Shown: positions 1 to 8,581 of the stretch, piece after piece | Layout of the letters: each line of letters begins with the position of its first letter | How positions within the stretch are numbered: position 1 is the first letter of the stretch | DNA from: a virus | DNA: 21,040 nucleotides | Strand: one strand, 5' to 3' | Virus record (IMG/VR): IMGVR_UViG_3300045902_000229 | Span: 1 to 21,040 of that record | Notes under the pieces: model-generated | What the model saw: only the letters and a program-made list of their open reading frames with translations | Databases searched by the model: none | What the model was told of the DNA's origin: nothing | Position numbers and translations under genes: made by a program

Positions 1-101
1 TTGATATAATTAATATTAGTTCTTATGCAACAAGCAATGATATAGCACAAGGCTATGATATAGCAGATCTGCTATTAAAAGGAATTTCAATAAAAATCTA
101 A
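1..101 (+). CDS. 3' end of an unidentified rightward gene (partial)
   Basis: Reading frame 3 is open from the window edge to a TAA at 99-101. It gives 32 residues ending LLLKGISIKI, with a mixed composition (Asp, Ser, Ala, Gly, Tyr) that looks like a real protein end and not like AT-rich noise. The stop codon overlaps the TAG of the leftward fibre gene (98-100), so the two genes converge with no intergenic DNA. The fragment is too short to assign a function. It could be a tail, host-interaction or lysis gene lying beyond the late operon, but that is a guess from position only. Confidence 0.5.
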   Translation, partial: DIINISSYATSNDIAQGYDIADLLLKGISIKI

Positions 102-1498
102 AAATTATCTCCTGAAACATAATTGTAAGAATAAACTACGTCAGATGCTTGCCAGCTGATAAGCTGATTACCGAAGCAATTAACTATCTTGTTATTGCCT
201 ATACTGTTAATTGAAACATCTGCATATAGACCGCTATTGATTAGCTTACTGCTTTTTATTCCAATAAGATCAGCCGTTCTGAACACACAATTATTAACCC
301 ATAGCCTTTCAAGGTTATGAGAATTAACAGTTGATACATTTTCATTGAAGTTAAGATTGCTTATCTTACTTGTTATTATAGTCTCAGTGCTTGCACTTCT
401 TGTTAATGCACCGATGATATTAACGAAGCCGCTGCCGATTAAATTAATCCAGTCAGGCAATTCAATATCTTCGTTATAAGTATTATCATAAGAGCCCTGT
501 ATAATAAGATTCCACCAATTAGTTTGCGAAAGAGGAGGGCTAACTAATTGCAGGCCTCCAATTGCGTCGTTAATTGATTTATAAAACTTTCTTGCCACGT
601 TCTCAGTAAACCGCTTATCTACTATTGCTGTGTTCGATTGTTCGCTGAACGTTGAACCGATTGGCAGAAAATTATCTACAACCCATCGTTTCCAGACATA
701 GTCGTTATCTGATGGATTACCAGTAATATATTTGCTTGAAGAAGTCTTAATCTTCAGATTTTCAGCCTCGATATCAGAATTTAAAAAATCAAACAACATT
801 TTGTTAGTTGATTGATAGCCTGCTTTTAGACCTTCAATACCTCCGTTAGGAGGATTTGAGTTTTGCTTAATTATAAATTTTGCAGAAGTAACAGGATTAT
901 TACCTACATCAATAATAATGTTATTGAATGTTTTTTGTCCTGTAATAGTTTGGTTGCTTGATATTGTAACATAATCAGTTGACACTCCTTGCACATAACG
1001 ACTATCAGCATAATGTCTATGTATTAATGACCTATCATTCATCAGCGGAGCAATTGCATTCAAGTCTACACTTGCGTCATACTGCACTTGATTGAATATA
1101 GTATCACCTTGTCTATCAACTCGGTTATCAACATAAGCTCTTGAAGGCGGGTAATCGTCTTGACCATCGAATTGATTGCTATTGCGGTAAATTGAGAATG
1201 TCTCAGCCTTCGTTATCCAAGCCGAGCCGTTATAGTATTGAACTTTCAAATTTAAATGGCCTTGATAGTCAGCCCCGCCCGCTGTAAACGTTATTTCAGG
1301 AATTTGAAAATTCCAAAACTGATATAACCCATTACCAACTTCTTCCCAATTATCATAAGGAACAACTGCACCTGTATCAGCCCGAATAAACCTTATTGTT
1401 GCGTTATTTAAACCTGTAATAGGTTCAAACTTTCCTGAAACTACTTGTGCAAACGTTATTGCAAGTTTTTTAACTCCAATGTTAAAATCTTCAGCCAT
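98..1498 (-). CDS. Tail fibre / baseplate-appendage protein with beta-helix-like C-terminus
   Basis: This 466-residue protein is the last gene of the leftward late operon. Residues 1-105 are beta-rich and resemble the virion-attaching N-terminal domain of phage baseplate upper or fibre proteins. Residues 157-170 contain a His/Tyr/Asp-rich HRHYADSRYV segment, and residues 176-193 carry the TITGQKTF motif common in phage fibres and collar proteins. From about residue 320 the sequence is Asn/Ile/Ser-rich with short repeated strands (SKISNLNF, NNCVF, NSIGNNKIVNC), as in pectate-lyase-like right-handed beta-helices. The start has a good Shine-Dalgarno (AAGGAG, about 8 nt upstream). The likely role is host-surface recognition at the tail tip; the receptor cannot be deduced. 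No intramolecular chaperone or obvious enzyme motif is visible. Confidence 0.7.
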   Translation of the reverse strand: MAEDFNIGVKKLAITFAQVVSGKFEPITGLNNATIRFIRADTGAVVPYDNWEEVGNGLYQFWNFQIPEITFTAGGADYQGHLNLKVQYYNGSAWITKAETFSIYRNSNQFDGQDDYPPSRAYVDNRVDRQGDTIFNQVQYDASVDLNAIAPLMNDRSLIHRHYADSRYVQGVSTDYVTISSNQTITGQKTFNNIIIDVGNNPVTSAKFIIKQNSNPPNGGIEGLKAGYQSTNKMLFDFLNSDIEAENLKIKTSSSKYITGNPSDNDYVWKRWVVDNFLPIGSTFSEQSNTAIVDKRFTENVARKFYKSINDAIGGLQLVSPPLSQTNWWNLIIQGSYDNTYNEDIELPDWINLIGSGFVNIIGALTRSASTETIITSKISNLNFNENVSTVNSHNLERLWVNNCVFRTADLIGIKSSKLINSGLYADVSINSIGNNKIVNCFGNQLISWQASDVVYSYNYVSGDNF

Positions 1499-1517
1499 AT
1501 TATATTACTCCTTTTTA

Positions 1518-2012
1518 TTAAATTATTACAAACGCAAATTCGTCTGCAGAATAAACAGCAAACGGTATGTTGTCAATATTAATTATATTTAAATCATTTA
1601 GAATTTGTTTCGATGTAAATTCTAAAATTACTCCTTTATTAAGAAAATATTTCCCTTTTTGCGTTATTATGCCAATACTAATATTATCAGAACTAAATAC
1701 TACTTCATAATTACGTTGCGGTAAATCTATTCTTGGAGTAAAATTAATATTAAATCCTTGTCTTGCATATCGCAACACTTCCTGTATCTTTAATAAGTTA
1801 TCAATTGTAATCCATTCATTATAGTGTAATGTCCATTTTAATCGCCATCCGATTTCTTTTAAGATAATCGTATAATCAATCAACGTATGTGATATATTAA
1901 TCGGTATTGCAGTCTCAATTAAGCCTTCGGTATTTGTTAAGTCAAGAGTAATTTCTTGGATTAAATTGTTTTCCGAATATATTCTAAACTTTGGCTTTCC
2001 AACAGCATTCAT
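1518..2012 (-). CDS. Tail-tip/baseplate protein of unknown family
   Basis: This 164-residue protein is beta-rich, with no signal peptide or membrane segment. Its ATG overlaps the TGA of the preceding tail-tip gene by 4 bp (ATGA), which points to translational coupling, and no Shine-Dalgarno is seen. The middle (about residues 55-105) has a Trp/Tyr/Asn/Leu pattern, RLKWTLHYNEWITIDNLL, followed by LTP-like and Asp-Leu-Pro segments reminiscent of small baseplate subunits, but I cannot name a family. Its position between the tail hub candidate and the fibre suggests a structural connector for the fibre. Confidence 0.5.
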   Translation of the reverse strand: MNAVGKPKFRIYSENNLIQEITLDLTNTEGLIETAIPINISHTLIDYTIILKEIGWRLKWTLHYNEWITIDNLLKIQEVLRYARQGFNINFTPRIDLPQRNYEVVFSSDNISIGIITQKGKYFLNKGVILEFTSKQILNDLNIINIDNIPFAVYSADEFAFVII

Positions 2013-3658
2013 TTTCGTAATAGTTTTAATTTTGAAGTATTATTAATTAAATTGATTTCACTTTCTAAAATTGCAAATTCTGAGTTAGCAAAAAAATTAA
2101 TCTGTCTAAAGTCACCGTAATTATTATAGAACTTGCTCGCAGCATTATTTCTATAAATAACACCTTGCAACTCAATCTCAATCAATTGATTATCCATTGC
2201 ATTCAATATTCCTGCGAAATTATTTTTAAACGTCTGACTCTTAATATAATCGTTATATGTAGTCTGAATATAGTTAGTATTTAAACTATTTCGTTTAAAT
2301 AACATTGAACCTGCATTGCCTTGATATCCAATCGACCATTGTCCTAATGCATTACCGTCCCAAATGCCGTTCCATTTATTCGAGTTATTAACAAAACATT
2401 TCTGTTCGTGGTTGCCCGCATCAAGATATAGTATCTTATCGCTTTCAATTATTTTTCTTTCAGCACTTCGTTGTGACCAATTACTTGAGCCTGTATAATA
2501 AATTTCTGCCCAATCGAAGTTAGTCGCTGTCCCAGCATTCTCATATTGATATCTATTAGCATATGGAGCATATGGATATAGATTATAAGCACTTGTATTA
2601 TCAATAACATAGCTAAAGAAATTGCCTTCATTAATCGCAGGATATCTATCAGATATCATTGCGAATGTTATCCCTTGTGACTGATAACCAATCCCTGTCC
2701 TAATTAATCCTTCCTTAATGATTATGTAATCCGCTTCATAATCCACTAATGTATACAAGACATTATAATTAATAACATTATTCTTGAAGTCTATCTCATA
2801 TAGATCGCCTGTAAACTCAGAACGATTTTTTAAAATAAAAATATATTTATTTTCTGATTTTGAAACATAAAACTGCCAACCCATAGCATTGCAAATATGC
2901 TCTAATAATTTATAAATTGATTTATTATTAGTAGCTTCAAAGAATGTGTAGCCTGACTTGATAAACCAAAAATTTGTTACCCCTCCTTTTAAATAAAATT
3001 GCGGTATATTATTAACCTCCCAATCTTCAAGCGTTGGGCAGTCAATGTAGAACATATTTCCTAATAATTTTTTCAGAAAATTTTTAATTGTTAATGATAA
3101 AGATGCTTCTCTGTTAATGTAATTATGTTCCGAATAATACCAAGGAGTAATTAATCGTAATGGATTATTAATAAATATTTCGTCGTGCGAAGGAAGTAAT
3201 TTTTCGGAAAAATAATTTTTAAATTCTTTCTCTATTGACAATGCTTGTATTTTAATAATGTCGTTATTATGATTTGTCTCAATATTTTGTCTATTAAGCG
3301 AACCTAACCAGATTAATGTATCGTTATAATATACCTCAATTTCATAAATGCGTCTTTTGTTCTCATTTGTAGTATCATAAATATTAAAATAATCAATCAA
3401 TAGTCCATTATCTTTTATCCCACTTAACTCTAACATTAATGAACCTGCTTCGCCGACTAACGTTAATAGATTATCAATCTTATCGGTAATTGGTTTAGTA
3501 TATGTCAATTTATTTAATCCGCTGCCCTCTGGATTAACGATATAATTATATAAATTAATCGGTCTTCCGAACTCAATCCGATTTTTATTAAATAATGAAC
3601 GCTCCTTAATAGGGATGCCTTCATTAAATTTATATATTCTACTAATTACCTTGATCAT
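2009..3658 (-). CDS. Putative tail-tip / baseplate hub protein
   Basis: This 549-residue protein is encoded directly after the tape measure, overlapping it by 4 bp, which is where distal-tail or tail-associated hub proteins sit in siphoviruses. The first 150 residues hold beta-strand-rich sequence with a YEIEVYYNDTLIWLGSL segment and an IIKIQALSIEKEF segment, resembling the first domains of phage tail hub proteins that thread the tail tube end. The C-terminal part (from about 290) is Tyr/Asn/Ser-rich and could be a carbohydrate-facing domain. No lysozyme or peptidase motif is recognisable. The assignment rests mainly on gene order, with some support from sequence character. It could equally be a Dit-like protein with an added C-terminal domain. 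Confidence 0.55.
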   Translation of the reverse strand: MIKVISRIYKFNEGIPIKERSLFNKNRIEFGRPINLYNYIVNPEGSGLNKLTYTKPITDKIDNLLTLVGEAGSLMLELSGIKDNGLLIDYFNIYDTTNENKRRIYEIEVYYNDTLIWLGSLNRQNIETNHNNDIIKIQALSIEKEFKNYFSEKLLPSHDEIFINNPLRLITPWYYSEHNYINREASLSLTIKNFLKKLLGNMFYIDCPTLEDWEVNNIPQFYLKGGVTNFWFIKSGYTFFEATNNKSIYKLLEHICNAMGWQFYVSKSENKYIFILKNRSEFTGDLYEIDFKNNVINYNVLYTLVDYEADYIIIKEGLIRTGIGYQSQGITFAMISDRYPAINEGNFFSYVIDNTSAYNLYPYAPYANRYQYENAGTATNFDWAEIYYTGSSNWSQRSAERKIIESDKILYLDAGNHEQKCFVNNSNKWNGIWDGNALGQWSIGYQGNAGSMLFKRNSLNTNYIQTTYNDYIKSQTFKNNFAGILNAMDNQLIEIELQGVIYRNNAASKFYNNYGDFRQINFFANSEFAILESEINLINNTSKLKLLRK

Positions 3659-6351
3659 AATCGCCGAAATGATTTGTCATTATTATATTCCAACATTCCC
3701 ACTCGCATAAACTCAAGCATAGGGACATTAGCTTTTATATATATCGGCTGATTTATTACATATGGTTTAACAATCCCGCCAACTGAATATCTATTAGTCA
3801 ATGATTGCTGATTGTTGTTAATTGCTTGCAATAAAGGCAAGAATCTTCTTGTAGCATTCGCATTAACAACGTATTCGCCTGTTGATAGCATTGCAGGAAT
3901 ACTATCACTTACAGAAGTCCCAGCTCCTGTTACATAGCCGCCCCTTGCAAATCCTACGACTTTCAAGAAATCAACTATACTGCCTATAGTTTGAATACTT
4001 CTAATGATTGCTACAATACTTTCCATAATACTCGTTACTTTGTTAAACCCTGCTATCAATTGTCCTACGAATGTATGAGAACTGATATTTAACTCTTTCA
4101 TTATATTATCTACTTCATCGAATATATCTTTCGTGTTATTTAGAGCTTCGCGGCTTGCGTCTTCAATTATTTTTATTTTTTCTTCATCTGCTTCAGCGTA
4201 TTCAAATAATAATCTCTCTGCCATTCCCGAAGGTTTAATCGCAACAGGAGCACCCAAAGGTTCAACTCGTTCACGTAATGTTACGCCTGGAATATCCTCA
4301 AATGTCTTAGGTTGAAATAAACTAAATCCGAATTGTTTTAATTCTTCTTGAATATTTTTTATTGTTTGTAATAATTTAATTCTTTTTTCTATTGCTAAAT
4401 TTTCGCTGTCTTCTTTTTTTAAAATCGCAAGTTTCTGAAATAAAAATTCTTGATTAAGTTGTCCAAGTAATTTCTGTAACTCAATTTCGCTTGTTATTTT
4501 TTCAATTAATTCGCCTAAAATATCAACTTCTTCCTGCACTGATTTAACACGCGTGGAACCTGTTTTCTTTGATGATTCTAAAAATTTATCTTGTAGTTTT
4601 TTTAATTCTTCGGCTTCTTTACGTTCTTTAATACGATTTTGCAAAATCTCAACGCTTCTATCTGCTATTTCTTTGATTGGAGTCAGTCCTAATTCTTCAC
4701 TTGTCATAGTTGATATCTGAGTGCCTTCCCAGCCGAATAAGTCCCATTTTTCTTTTGTTTGTTTACTTGGCAAGAAAGTCTCCCAGCCTTCTTGCTTAAC
4801 TACATTAATTAATTCTTTAACTCCTATAACAATTGGAGTAATCATCGTGGCAACTGCTCCTAATGCTAATCCTACCTTACCTAATACAGGTAACAATGCT
4901 GTAAATGCCGCGGGGAATGCAATCTTAACCGATGCAATCACAGGAAGCAATGATGCTAATGCCGTTCCAATTCCGCCAATTGAAGCAATTGAAGACCTTG
5001 CTGATTCATCGCTTATACCTAATGCATCAATGAATTCTAATATTCCCTTAGCAACAATATTCCCGAATTCTAATCGTGTATTCTGTAATGCAGTTTGCAT
5101 TTGTCTTAGTCTATCTGCATTATCAAGCTGTTTCTTGTTAATAACATCAAGACTTCTCCCATATAACTCAATCATAGCCTTAGTCCTTAATCGTTGTTGT
5201 GTCTCGTCATCAAGTTTTCTAATCTGTTCTTCAGTCAGATTAGTCATCTCTTGAATCTTGTTATTGACAACAACGATATTAATACCCATTTGTTGCAGAC
5301 TTCTGCCAGCACCTGTCATTATGAATCGTTGAATAGCTTCTGTTGCATCATTGAACGTAATTCCAAGTCTATCACCTGCAACTTCTGCAATATCTAAGAA
5401 TTGCGCGGTCTGATTTGTATTGAAACCAAGCAACTTCATTCTGTTTGAATATTGAATTAACTGCTCATTATTCAGGCTGAACGCTGATGCTTTACCCAAT
5501 AATTCTAATTTATCGGTTGCTTTATCAATGCCTCCTTCAAGTTCAGCGAAGCTATTCAATAACACACCGAATTCAGCACCTTTCATTATTGTTGCACTTA
5601 TTGACCTTACAACCTCCCGCAGACCAGCCAGGATAACAGTTATATTCTGTCCATACTGCATAACCTTAGCTAATCCGCTTTGTGCCGTTGCGTTTATAGC
5701 AGATACAGTATCTATTCCTGATTGCTTGATTGTAGCACTTAACGCTTTCAATCTGTTAGCGTGTTGTGCTTCTACTCCAATTAGAGTTTTTAATTTATTT
5801 TCTAATTCAGCATATTGCGAAGTGTTCTGCTTGCCTTGTGAAGCTAACTTAGTTAATTCAGTAACAACACTTCTTATATCACCGCCTGTTTTTTGTAATA
5901 TTGATTGAATTTTTGAAAATTCAGCATTCTGCCTTGCATTAGTATTGATTAAGTCTTTTAATTTATTCTCTAATTCAGTAAATTGTGTAGTATTCTGCTT
6001 GCCTTGCGAAGATAGTTTAGATAATGAATTAACTACATTCTGTATCTCAGCATTAATTGCCGAACTGAATGCAGTTTTTAATGAAGCACTTAGTTTCTCT
6101 GTGAAACTTGGTAAGGTTCTGTATTCTTCACGCAACAACCTCATCTTCTCTTTATGCTGCGTTTCTAATTGTATCAGACTTCTTAATCGCTGTTCAAAAT
6201 GCTGATAATTTTTTGTATTCTCTTTTCCCGCATAACTTAAAGAAGTCAGAGCGTTCGAAATCGAACGAATTTCTTTTTGTAAATCTTTTAAAGGGTTTAA
6301 ATTGGCATTTAAAGTAATTTTTAACGCTTCAACTGTATCAGGGGCACCCAT
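3655..6351 (-). CDS. Tail tape measure protein
   Basis: At 898 residues this is the longest product in the window and the expected size for a tape measure, which sets tail length and is ejected with DNA. Residues 32-78, 103-153 and 160-210 are three related helical repeats with the core SQGKQNT followed by an ELENKLK-type segment, forming a coiled-coil N-terminus. A long Ala/Gly/Val/Ile-rich hydrophobic stretch spans about 453-515. Residues 800-840 contain the ARGGYVTG and LSTGEYVVNA motifs found near the C-terminus of many tape measures. It starts immediately after the VRR-NUC gene with no Shine-Dalgarno and overlaps the next tail gene by 4 bp. The spurious plus-strand ORFs opposite it reflect its composition. 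Confidence 0.93.
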   Translation of the reverse strand: MGAPDTVEALKITLNANLNPLKDLQKEIRSISNALTSLSYAGKENTKNYQHFEQRLRSLIQLETQHKEKMRLLREEYRTLPSFTEKLSASLKTAFSSAINAEIQNVVNSLSKLSSQGKQNTTQFTELENKLKDLINTNARQNAEFSKIQSILQKTGGDIRSVVTELTKLASQGKQNTSQYAELENKLKTLIGVEAQHANRLKALSATIKQSGIDTVSAINATAQSGLAKVMQYGQNITVILAGLREVVRSISATIMKGAEFGVLLNSFAELEGGIDKATDKLELLGKASAFSLNNEQLIQYSNRMKLLGFNTNQTAQFLDIAEVAGDRLGITFNDATEAIQRFIMTGAGRSLQQMGINIVVVNNKIQEMTNLTEEQIRKLDDETQQRLRTKAMIELYGRSLDVINKKQLDNADRLRQMQTALQNTRLEFGNIVAKGILEFIDALGISDESARSSIASIGGIGTALASLLPVIASVKIAFPAAFTALLPVLGKVGLALGAVATMITPIVIGVKELINVVKQEGWETFLPSKQTKEKWDLFGWEGTQISTMTSEELGLTPIKEIADRSVEILQNRIKERKEAEELKKLQDKFLESSKKTGSTRVKSVQEEVDILGELIEKITSEIELQKLLGQLNQEFLFQKLAILKKEDSENLAIEKRIKLLQTIKNIQEELKQFGFSLFQPKTFEDIPGVTLRERVEPLGAPVAIKPSGMAERLLFEYAEADEEKIKIIEDASREALNNTKDIFDEVDNIMKELNISSHTFVGQLIAGFNKVTSIMESIVAIIRSIQTIGSIVDFLKVVGFARGGYVTGAGTSVSDSIPAMLSTGEYVVNANATRRFLPLLQAINNNQQSLTNRYSVGGIVKPYVINQPIYIKANVPMLEFMRVGMLEYNNDKSFRRL

Positions 6352-6352
6352 T

Positions 6353-6691
6353 TTATTGTTTAGTTTTTAAGTTGTCAAAAAAATTTTTAAATTGTTCAAA
6401 CGATTTAACGATAATATAAATTCCACCTGATTTATTTACGTTTTGTTCAAAAACTTTTTGCCATTCACTTTGTTTGTCATAACCTTGTTTTATTTCAATT
6501 GCAATAAATAAGCCTTTATAGCAACAAATTAAATCAGATATACCTTTTTCATTATTGCGTCTATATACTTGTCTTACTGGATCAAACACCCCAATCGAAT
6601 TAACTCTAAAAGCATAACCGCCATTAAAACGGATATATTTTTTTATTGCTTGTGTAATTTCGTTTGTGTATGTTTTTTTTTGTCTATACAC
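6353..6691 (-). CDS. VRR-NUC domain nuclease
   Basis: This 112-residue protein matches the compact VRR-NUC (PD-(D/E)XK-like) fold: Glu11 in the first helix, then GISDLI (Asp53), then an IAIEIKQG strand with Glu66 and Lys68, and a WQKVFEQNVNKSGG segment (about 77-90) typical of the family's C-terminal helix. Members cleave structured or branched DNA and are common as stand-alone phage genes, usually near replication genes. Here the gene lies between the gp10-like protein and the tape measure, overlapping the former by 8 bp and starting with GTG. Its role in this position is unclear: resolution of branched DNA before packaging, or a homing-type insertion, are both possible. Confidence 0.85.
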   Translation of the reverse strand: MYRQKKTYTNEITQAIKKYIRFNGGYAFRVNSIGVFDPVRQVYRRNNEKGISDLICCYKGLFIAIEIKQGYDKQSEWQKVFEQNVNKSGGIYIIVKSFEQFKNFFDNLKTKQ

Positions 6692-7106
6692 GTTTAAAAA
6701 TTTTTAACTTCGTTAATGTATCTTTAATAAGTTTTCTATCTTTATCAGTGAGTTCAAAAAATTTTGTTCGTTTAATTCCTGAAACATAATGTCCTTTTGA
6801 AAAATATCTTTTACTGCCTTCTACCCAACTCAGAGCTTGTCTATTTACAGGTTCAATCCAATGTCTACGAGTTCCGTAATGCTGATAACTTGCAATTCGG
6901 TTAGCTTTATCTGTTCGAAAATAAATTTCATATCCGAATACAGTTTTTGTTTTTACAATTTGGTTTCGAGTATATCCTGTTTTTACAGGAGTGCGGTTTT
7001 TAATCTGCGTTTTAATTAACTCGGCTATCTTTGATATATGACTTTGAACTAACTCAGTATCGCTAATTTTAACACTAAACTTGTCAGGAAATTTAACTTC
7101 AAGCAT
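6684..7106 (-). CDS. HK97-gp10-like tail completion / head-tail connector protein
   Basis: This 140-residue protein carries the pattern RTPVKTGYTRNQ followed by YQHYGTRRHWIEP, an Ala/Leu/Trp segment, and SKGHYVSGIKRTKFF. That order (PVxTG, then a YGT...I.P.... block, then a His-Gly/Ile turn before a Phe-rich helix) is typical of the HK97 gp10 family, needed for completing head or tail joining. In HK97-like phages this gene usually precedes the major tail protein; here it follows the tail assembly chaperone. Its ATG lies inside the last codons of the frameshifted chaperone extension (8 bp overlap), linking their translation. Confidence 0.75.
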   Translation of the reverse strand: MLEVKFPDKFSVKISDTELVQSHISKIAELIKTQIKNRTPVKTGYTRNQIVKTKTVFGYEIYFRTDKANRIASYQHYGTRRHWIEPVNRQALSWVEGSKRYFSKGHYVSGIKRTKFFELTDKDRKLIKDTLTKLKIFKRV

Positions 7107-7871
7107 TTTTATTTAATTCTAATATTTCTTGTTCGCGTAATGCTTTTATATTTTCAAATATTAACATCCGCCAATAATCAATCTCATTTTTAGTCTTAAA
7201 CGCAAGATCGTAATCTATGTTATAATGCAGTGCGAGCTCGTGAGCCATAAACTGATATATGTATGTATCCGGAATATTATAAGAAGTATAATTACCTTTA
7301 AACGCAAACGAAAAGTCAGACTGTAACTTATTTACAATTGTCTTGCTGTAAAAATAATTGAAAAAAAATCTGTTATAACCTCTCTACAAAAGTTTAGAAT
7401 ATTTTCGCTTTCAAAATTAATCGGCTTAGATCCTTCAAGAATTTTATTAAACGATTTCTCAATTACAGCCCTTGAACTGATTAAGTCAAGCAACGCATAT
7501 GCTTTCATCTCTTGCTCGATATCGGCAATTTTTTTTAAATTTTGCTTAAAATATTCATTTTTTGCAGAAATTTTTTCTTCGATATCGTTCAAATGATTTT
7601 TTTTTTGCGTAACCTGAAGTTCGTCTATTGGATTGCCTTCTTCGTCAATTCTTGTTTCAAGAATTTTTTCAATTTGACTTTTCGCAATACTCAATTCATT
7701 CATTTCTTTTTCAAACATTCTTAACTCGTCGAGCTCAAGATGTTTTGTATATTCATATTCTTTACTCCTCAACTCTGCAAGTAACGGGACTGTCGCATTC
7801 AAGACCTCAAGAGTATTTCCTTTGAGTTTATATTCTTTATCGTCTAAGATATAAACTTTATTATTTTTCAT
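7099..7871 (-). CDS. Tail assembly chaperone, -1 frameshift fusion (gpGT-like)
   Basis: If ribosomes slip back one base at the T run (7361-7368), the product is 257 residues: 170 shared with the unshifted form plus 87 from the overlapping frame. That frame is open from 7383 to the TGA at 7099-7101 and encodes a convincing protein, including FSFAFKGNYTSYNIPDTY, then a MAHELALHYNIDYDLA stretch, then DYWRMLIFENIKALREQE. It has no plausible start of its own, so frameshifting is the natural explanation. It fills what would otherwise be a 225-bp gap before the gp10-like gene, with which it overlaps by 8 bp. Siphovirus tail chaperones are well known for making a low-level extended form this way. Confidence 0.85.
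7332..7871 (-). CDS. Tail assembly chaperone, unshifted form (gpG-like)
   Basis: This 179-residue, mostly helical and charged protein is encoded between the major tail protein and the tape measure, the conserved place for the gpG/gpGT chaperone pair. Residues about 50-125 look like a coiled coil. Near its end the coding strand has GAT TTT TTT TCA, an eight-T run allowing a -1 slip, and a second reading frame continues beyond. Without slippage translation ends at the TAA at 7332-7334. The start overlaps the preceding small gene by 11 bp. The role (holding tape measure and tail tube subunits during assembly) is inferred from position and the frameshift architecture; the sequence itself is not diagnostic. 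Confidence 0.75.
   Translation of the reverse strand: MKNNKVYILDDKEYKLKGNTLEVLNATVPLLAELRSKEYEYTKHLELDELRMFEKEMNELSIAKSQIEKILETRIDEEGNPIDELQVTQKKNHLNDIEEKISAKNEYFKQNLKKIADIEQEMKAYALLDLISSRAVIEKSFNKILEGSKPINFESENILNFCREVITDFFSIIFTARQL
7359..7370 (-). other. Programmed -1 frameshift slippery site
   Basis: On the coding strand the sequence is GATTTTTTTTCA. In the zero frame it reads GAT TTT TTT TCA; tandem slippage on T TTT TTT gives TTC AAT in the new frame. The site lies inside the 52-nt window (7383-7332) in which both frames are open. A weak 6-bp stem (TTTACA with TGTAAA, 7352-7347 and 7336-7331) lies about 10 nt downstream and may or may not act as a stimulator. Confidence 0.8.
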
Positions 7872-8019
7872 TTTTCTTTTTAACCTCTAACTTAATACCA
7901 GCTTTGATATATTCTTGTGCTTCTTGCTCGCTAAGTTCAACTTCTGAATTTGGCGGCAAGAATCCCTTCGAGCTTAAATACCAGCCTAATGGCTCTTTGA
8001 CAATATATATTGATTTCAT
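7861..8019 (-). CDS. Small protein with ELSEQ motif, between major tail protein and chaperone
   Basis: This 52-residue protein begins at the ATG at 8017-8019, chosen because a perfect AAGGAGG lies 5 nt upstream; longer upstream extensions would run into the major tail protein gene. It contains a GWYLSSKGFLPPNSEVELSE segment, then an acidic helix and a Lys-rich tail. The VELSEQEA motif matches the IELSEQRA motif of the 62-residue protein encoded just after the capsid, so the two may be paralogues. Small proteins of this style (a short beta barrel ending in ELSEEEA and a helix) are common in phage structural modules, but their function is poorly known. Confidence 0.7.
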   Translation of the reverse strand: MKSIYIVKEPLGWYLSSKGFLPPNSEVELSEQEAQEYIKAGIKLEVKKKNEK

Positions 8020-8024
8020 TTTAG

Positions 8025-8031
8025 CCTCCTT
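8025..8031 (-). promoter_or_regulatory. Strong ribosome binding site setting the start of the 52-residue gene
   Basis: AAGGAGG on the minus strand ends 5 nt before the ATG at 8019-8017 and overlaps the TAA stop of the major tail protein gene. It decides the start of the small gene against a longer upstream reading. Confidence 0.8.
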
Positions 8032-8575
8032 ATACATTAGTTTCAACAATACAAAATTCTGTATTGTTTGTAATAGTAACGCTTGTAGCCCTAATTGTGA
8101 TACCCCATAGTGACGCAAGAGTTGCTAATGCTCCGCTTGTAAATGTTACTGTTGCATTTGGAGCAATGTTATTAAACTTTCCTTTAACAGCATTGGCTGC
8201 GCCTGGAGTTTTCATTTCTTGCATTCTAACAGGATTGCCGATCGCAAAATATTCTTTATGTTTCCCTCCTGCAATTCCTTCATAATGATATAATAATGAA
8301 GGCGAATTCATTGAGAATGCAAGATAATCTCTTGTTGCCTTGTCACTGTCCATTACTGTCCATTCAACTGCTGGCTCTTGCGAGCTTTCGGAATATCTAA
8401 CAATATTGTCTTCGCTTCTGAATTTTGTTTCCGATACGTTTGTAGTCTTCGTAACTTCACTAACATTCGGAAACTTATAACCGTTTACCCCGCTAGTATA
8501 CGATGTTAGTAAAGCATACGCGGATGTTAATTCTGCTAATGCAAGAATATTACCGCCTTTATCGTGGATTGCCAT
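8030..8575 (-). CDS. Putative major tail (tube) protein
   Basis: This 181-residue protein begins after a good Shine-Dalgarno (AAAGGAG), as expected for an abundant product. It is soluble, beta-rich and Thr/Ser/Ala/Gly-rich, with a central EPAVEWTVMDSDKATRDYL segment, a common sort of sequence in tail tube subunits, and an alternating strand-rich end. It lies upstream of the chaperone, the gp10-like gene and the tape measure, matching the usual tail module order. No sequence motif proves the identity; the call rests on position, size and expression signal. Confidence 0.68.
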   Translation of the reverse strand: MAIHDKGGNILALAELTSAYALLTSYTSGVNGYKFPNVSEVTKTTNVSETKFRSEDNIVRYSESSQEPAVEWTVMDSDKATRDYLAFSMNSPSLLYHYEGIAGGKHKEYFAIGNPVRMQEMKTPGAANAVKGKFNNIAPNATVTFTSGALATLASLWGITIRATSVTITNNTEFCIVETNV

Positions 8576-8581
8576 TTGAAT

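Noticed and set aside
4133-6317. Several plus-strand reading frames opposite the tape measure gene
   Set aside because: They lie entirely opposite a well-supported tape measure protein, have Cys/Ser/Asn-rich unnatural compositions and lack start signals; they are antisense shadows.
7861-8118. Longer 85-residue version of the small protein after the major tail gene
   Set aside because: The extension overlaps the major tail protein gene, while a perfect AAGGAGG sits 5 nt before the internal ATG.
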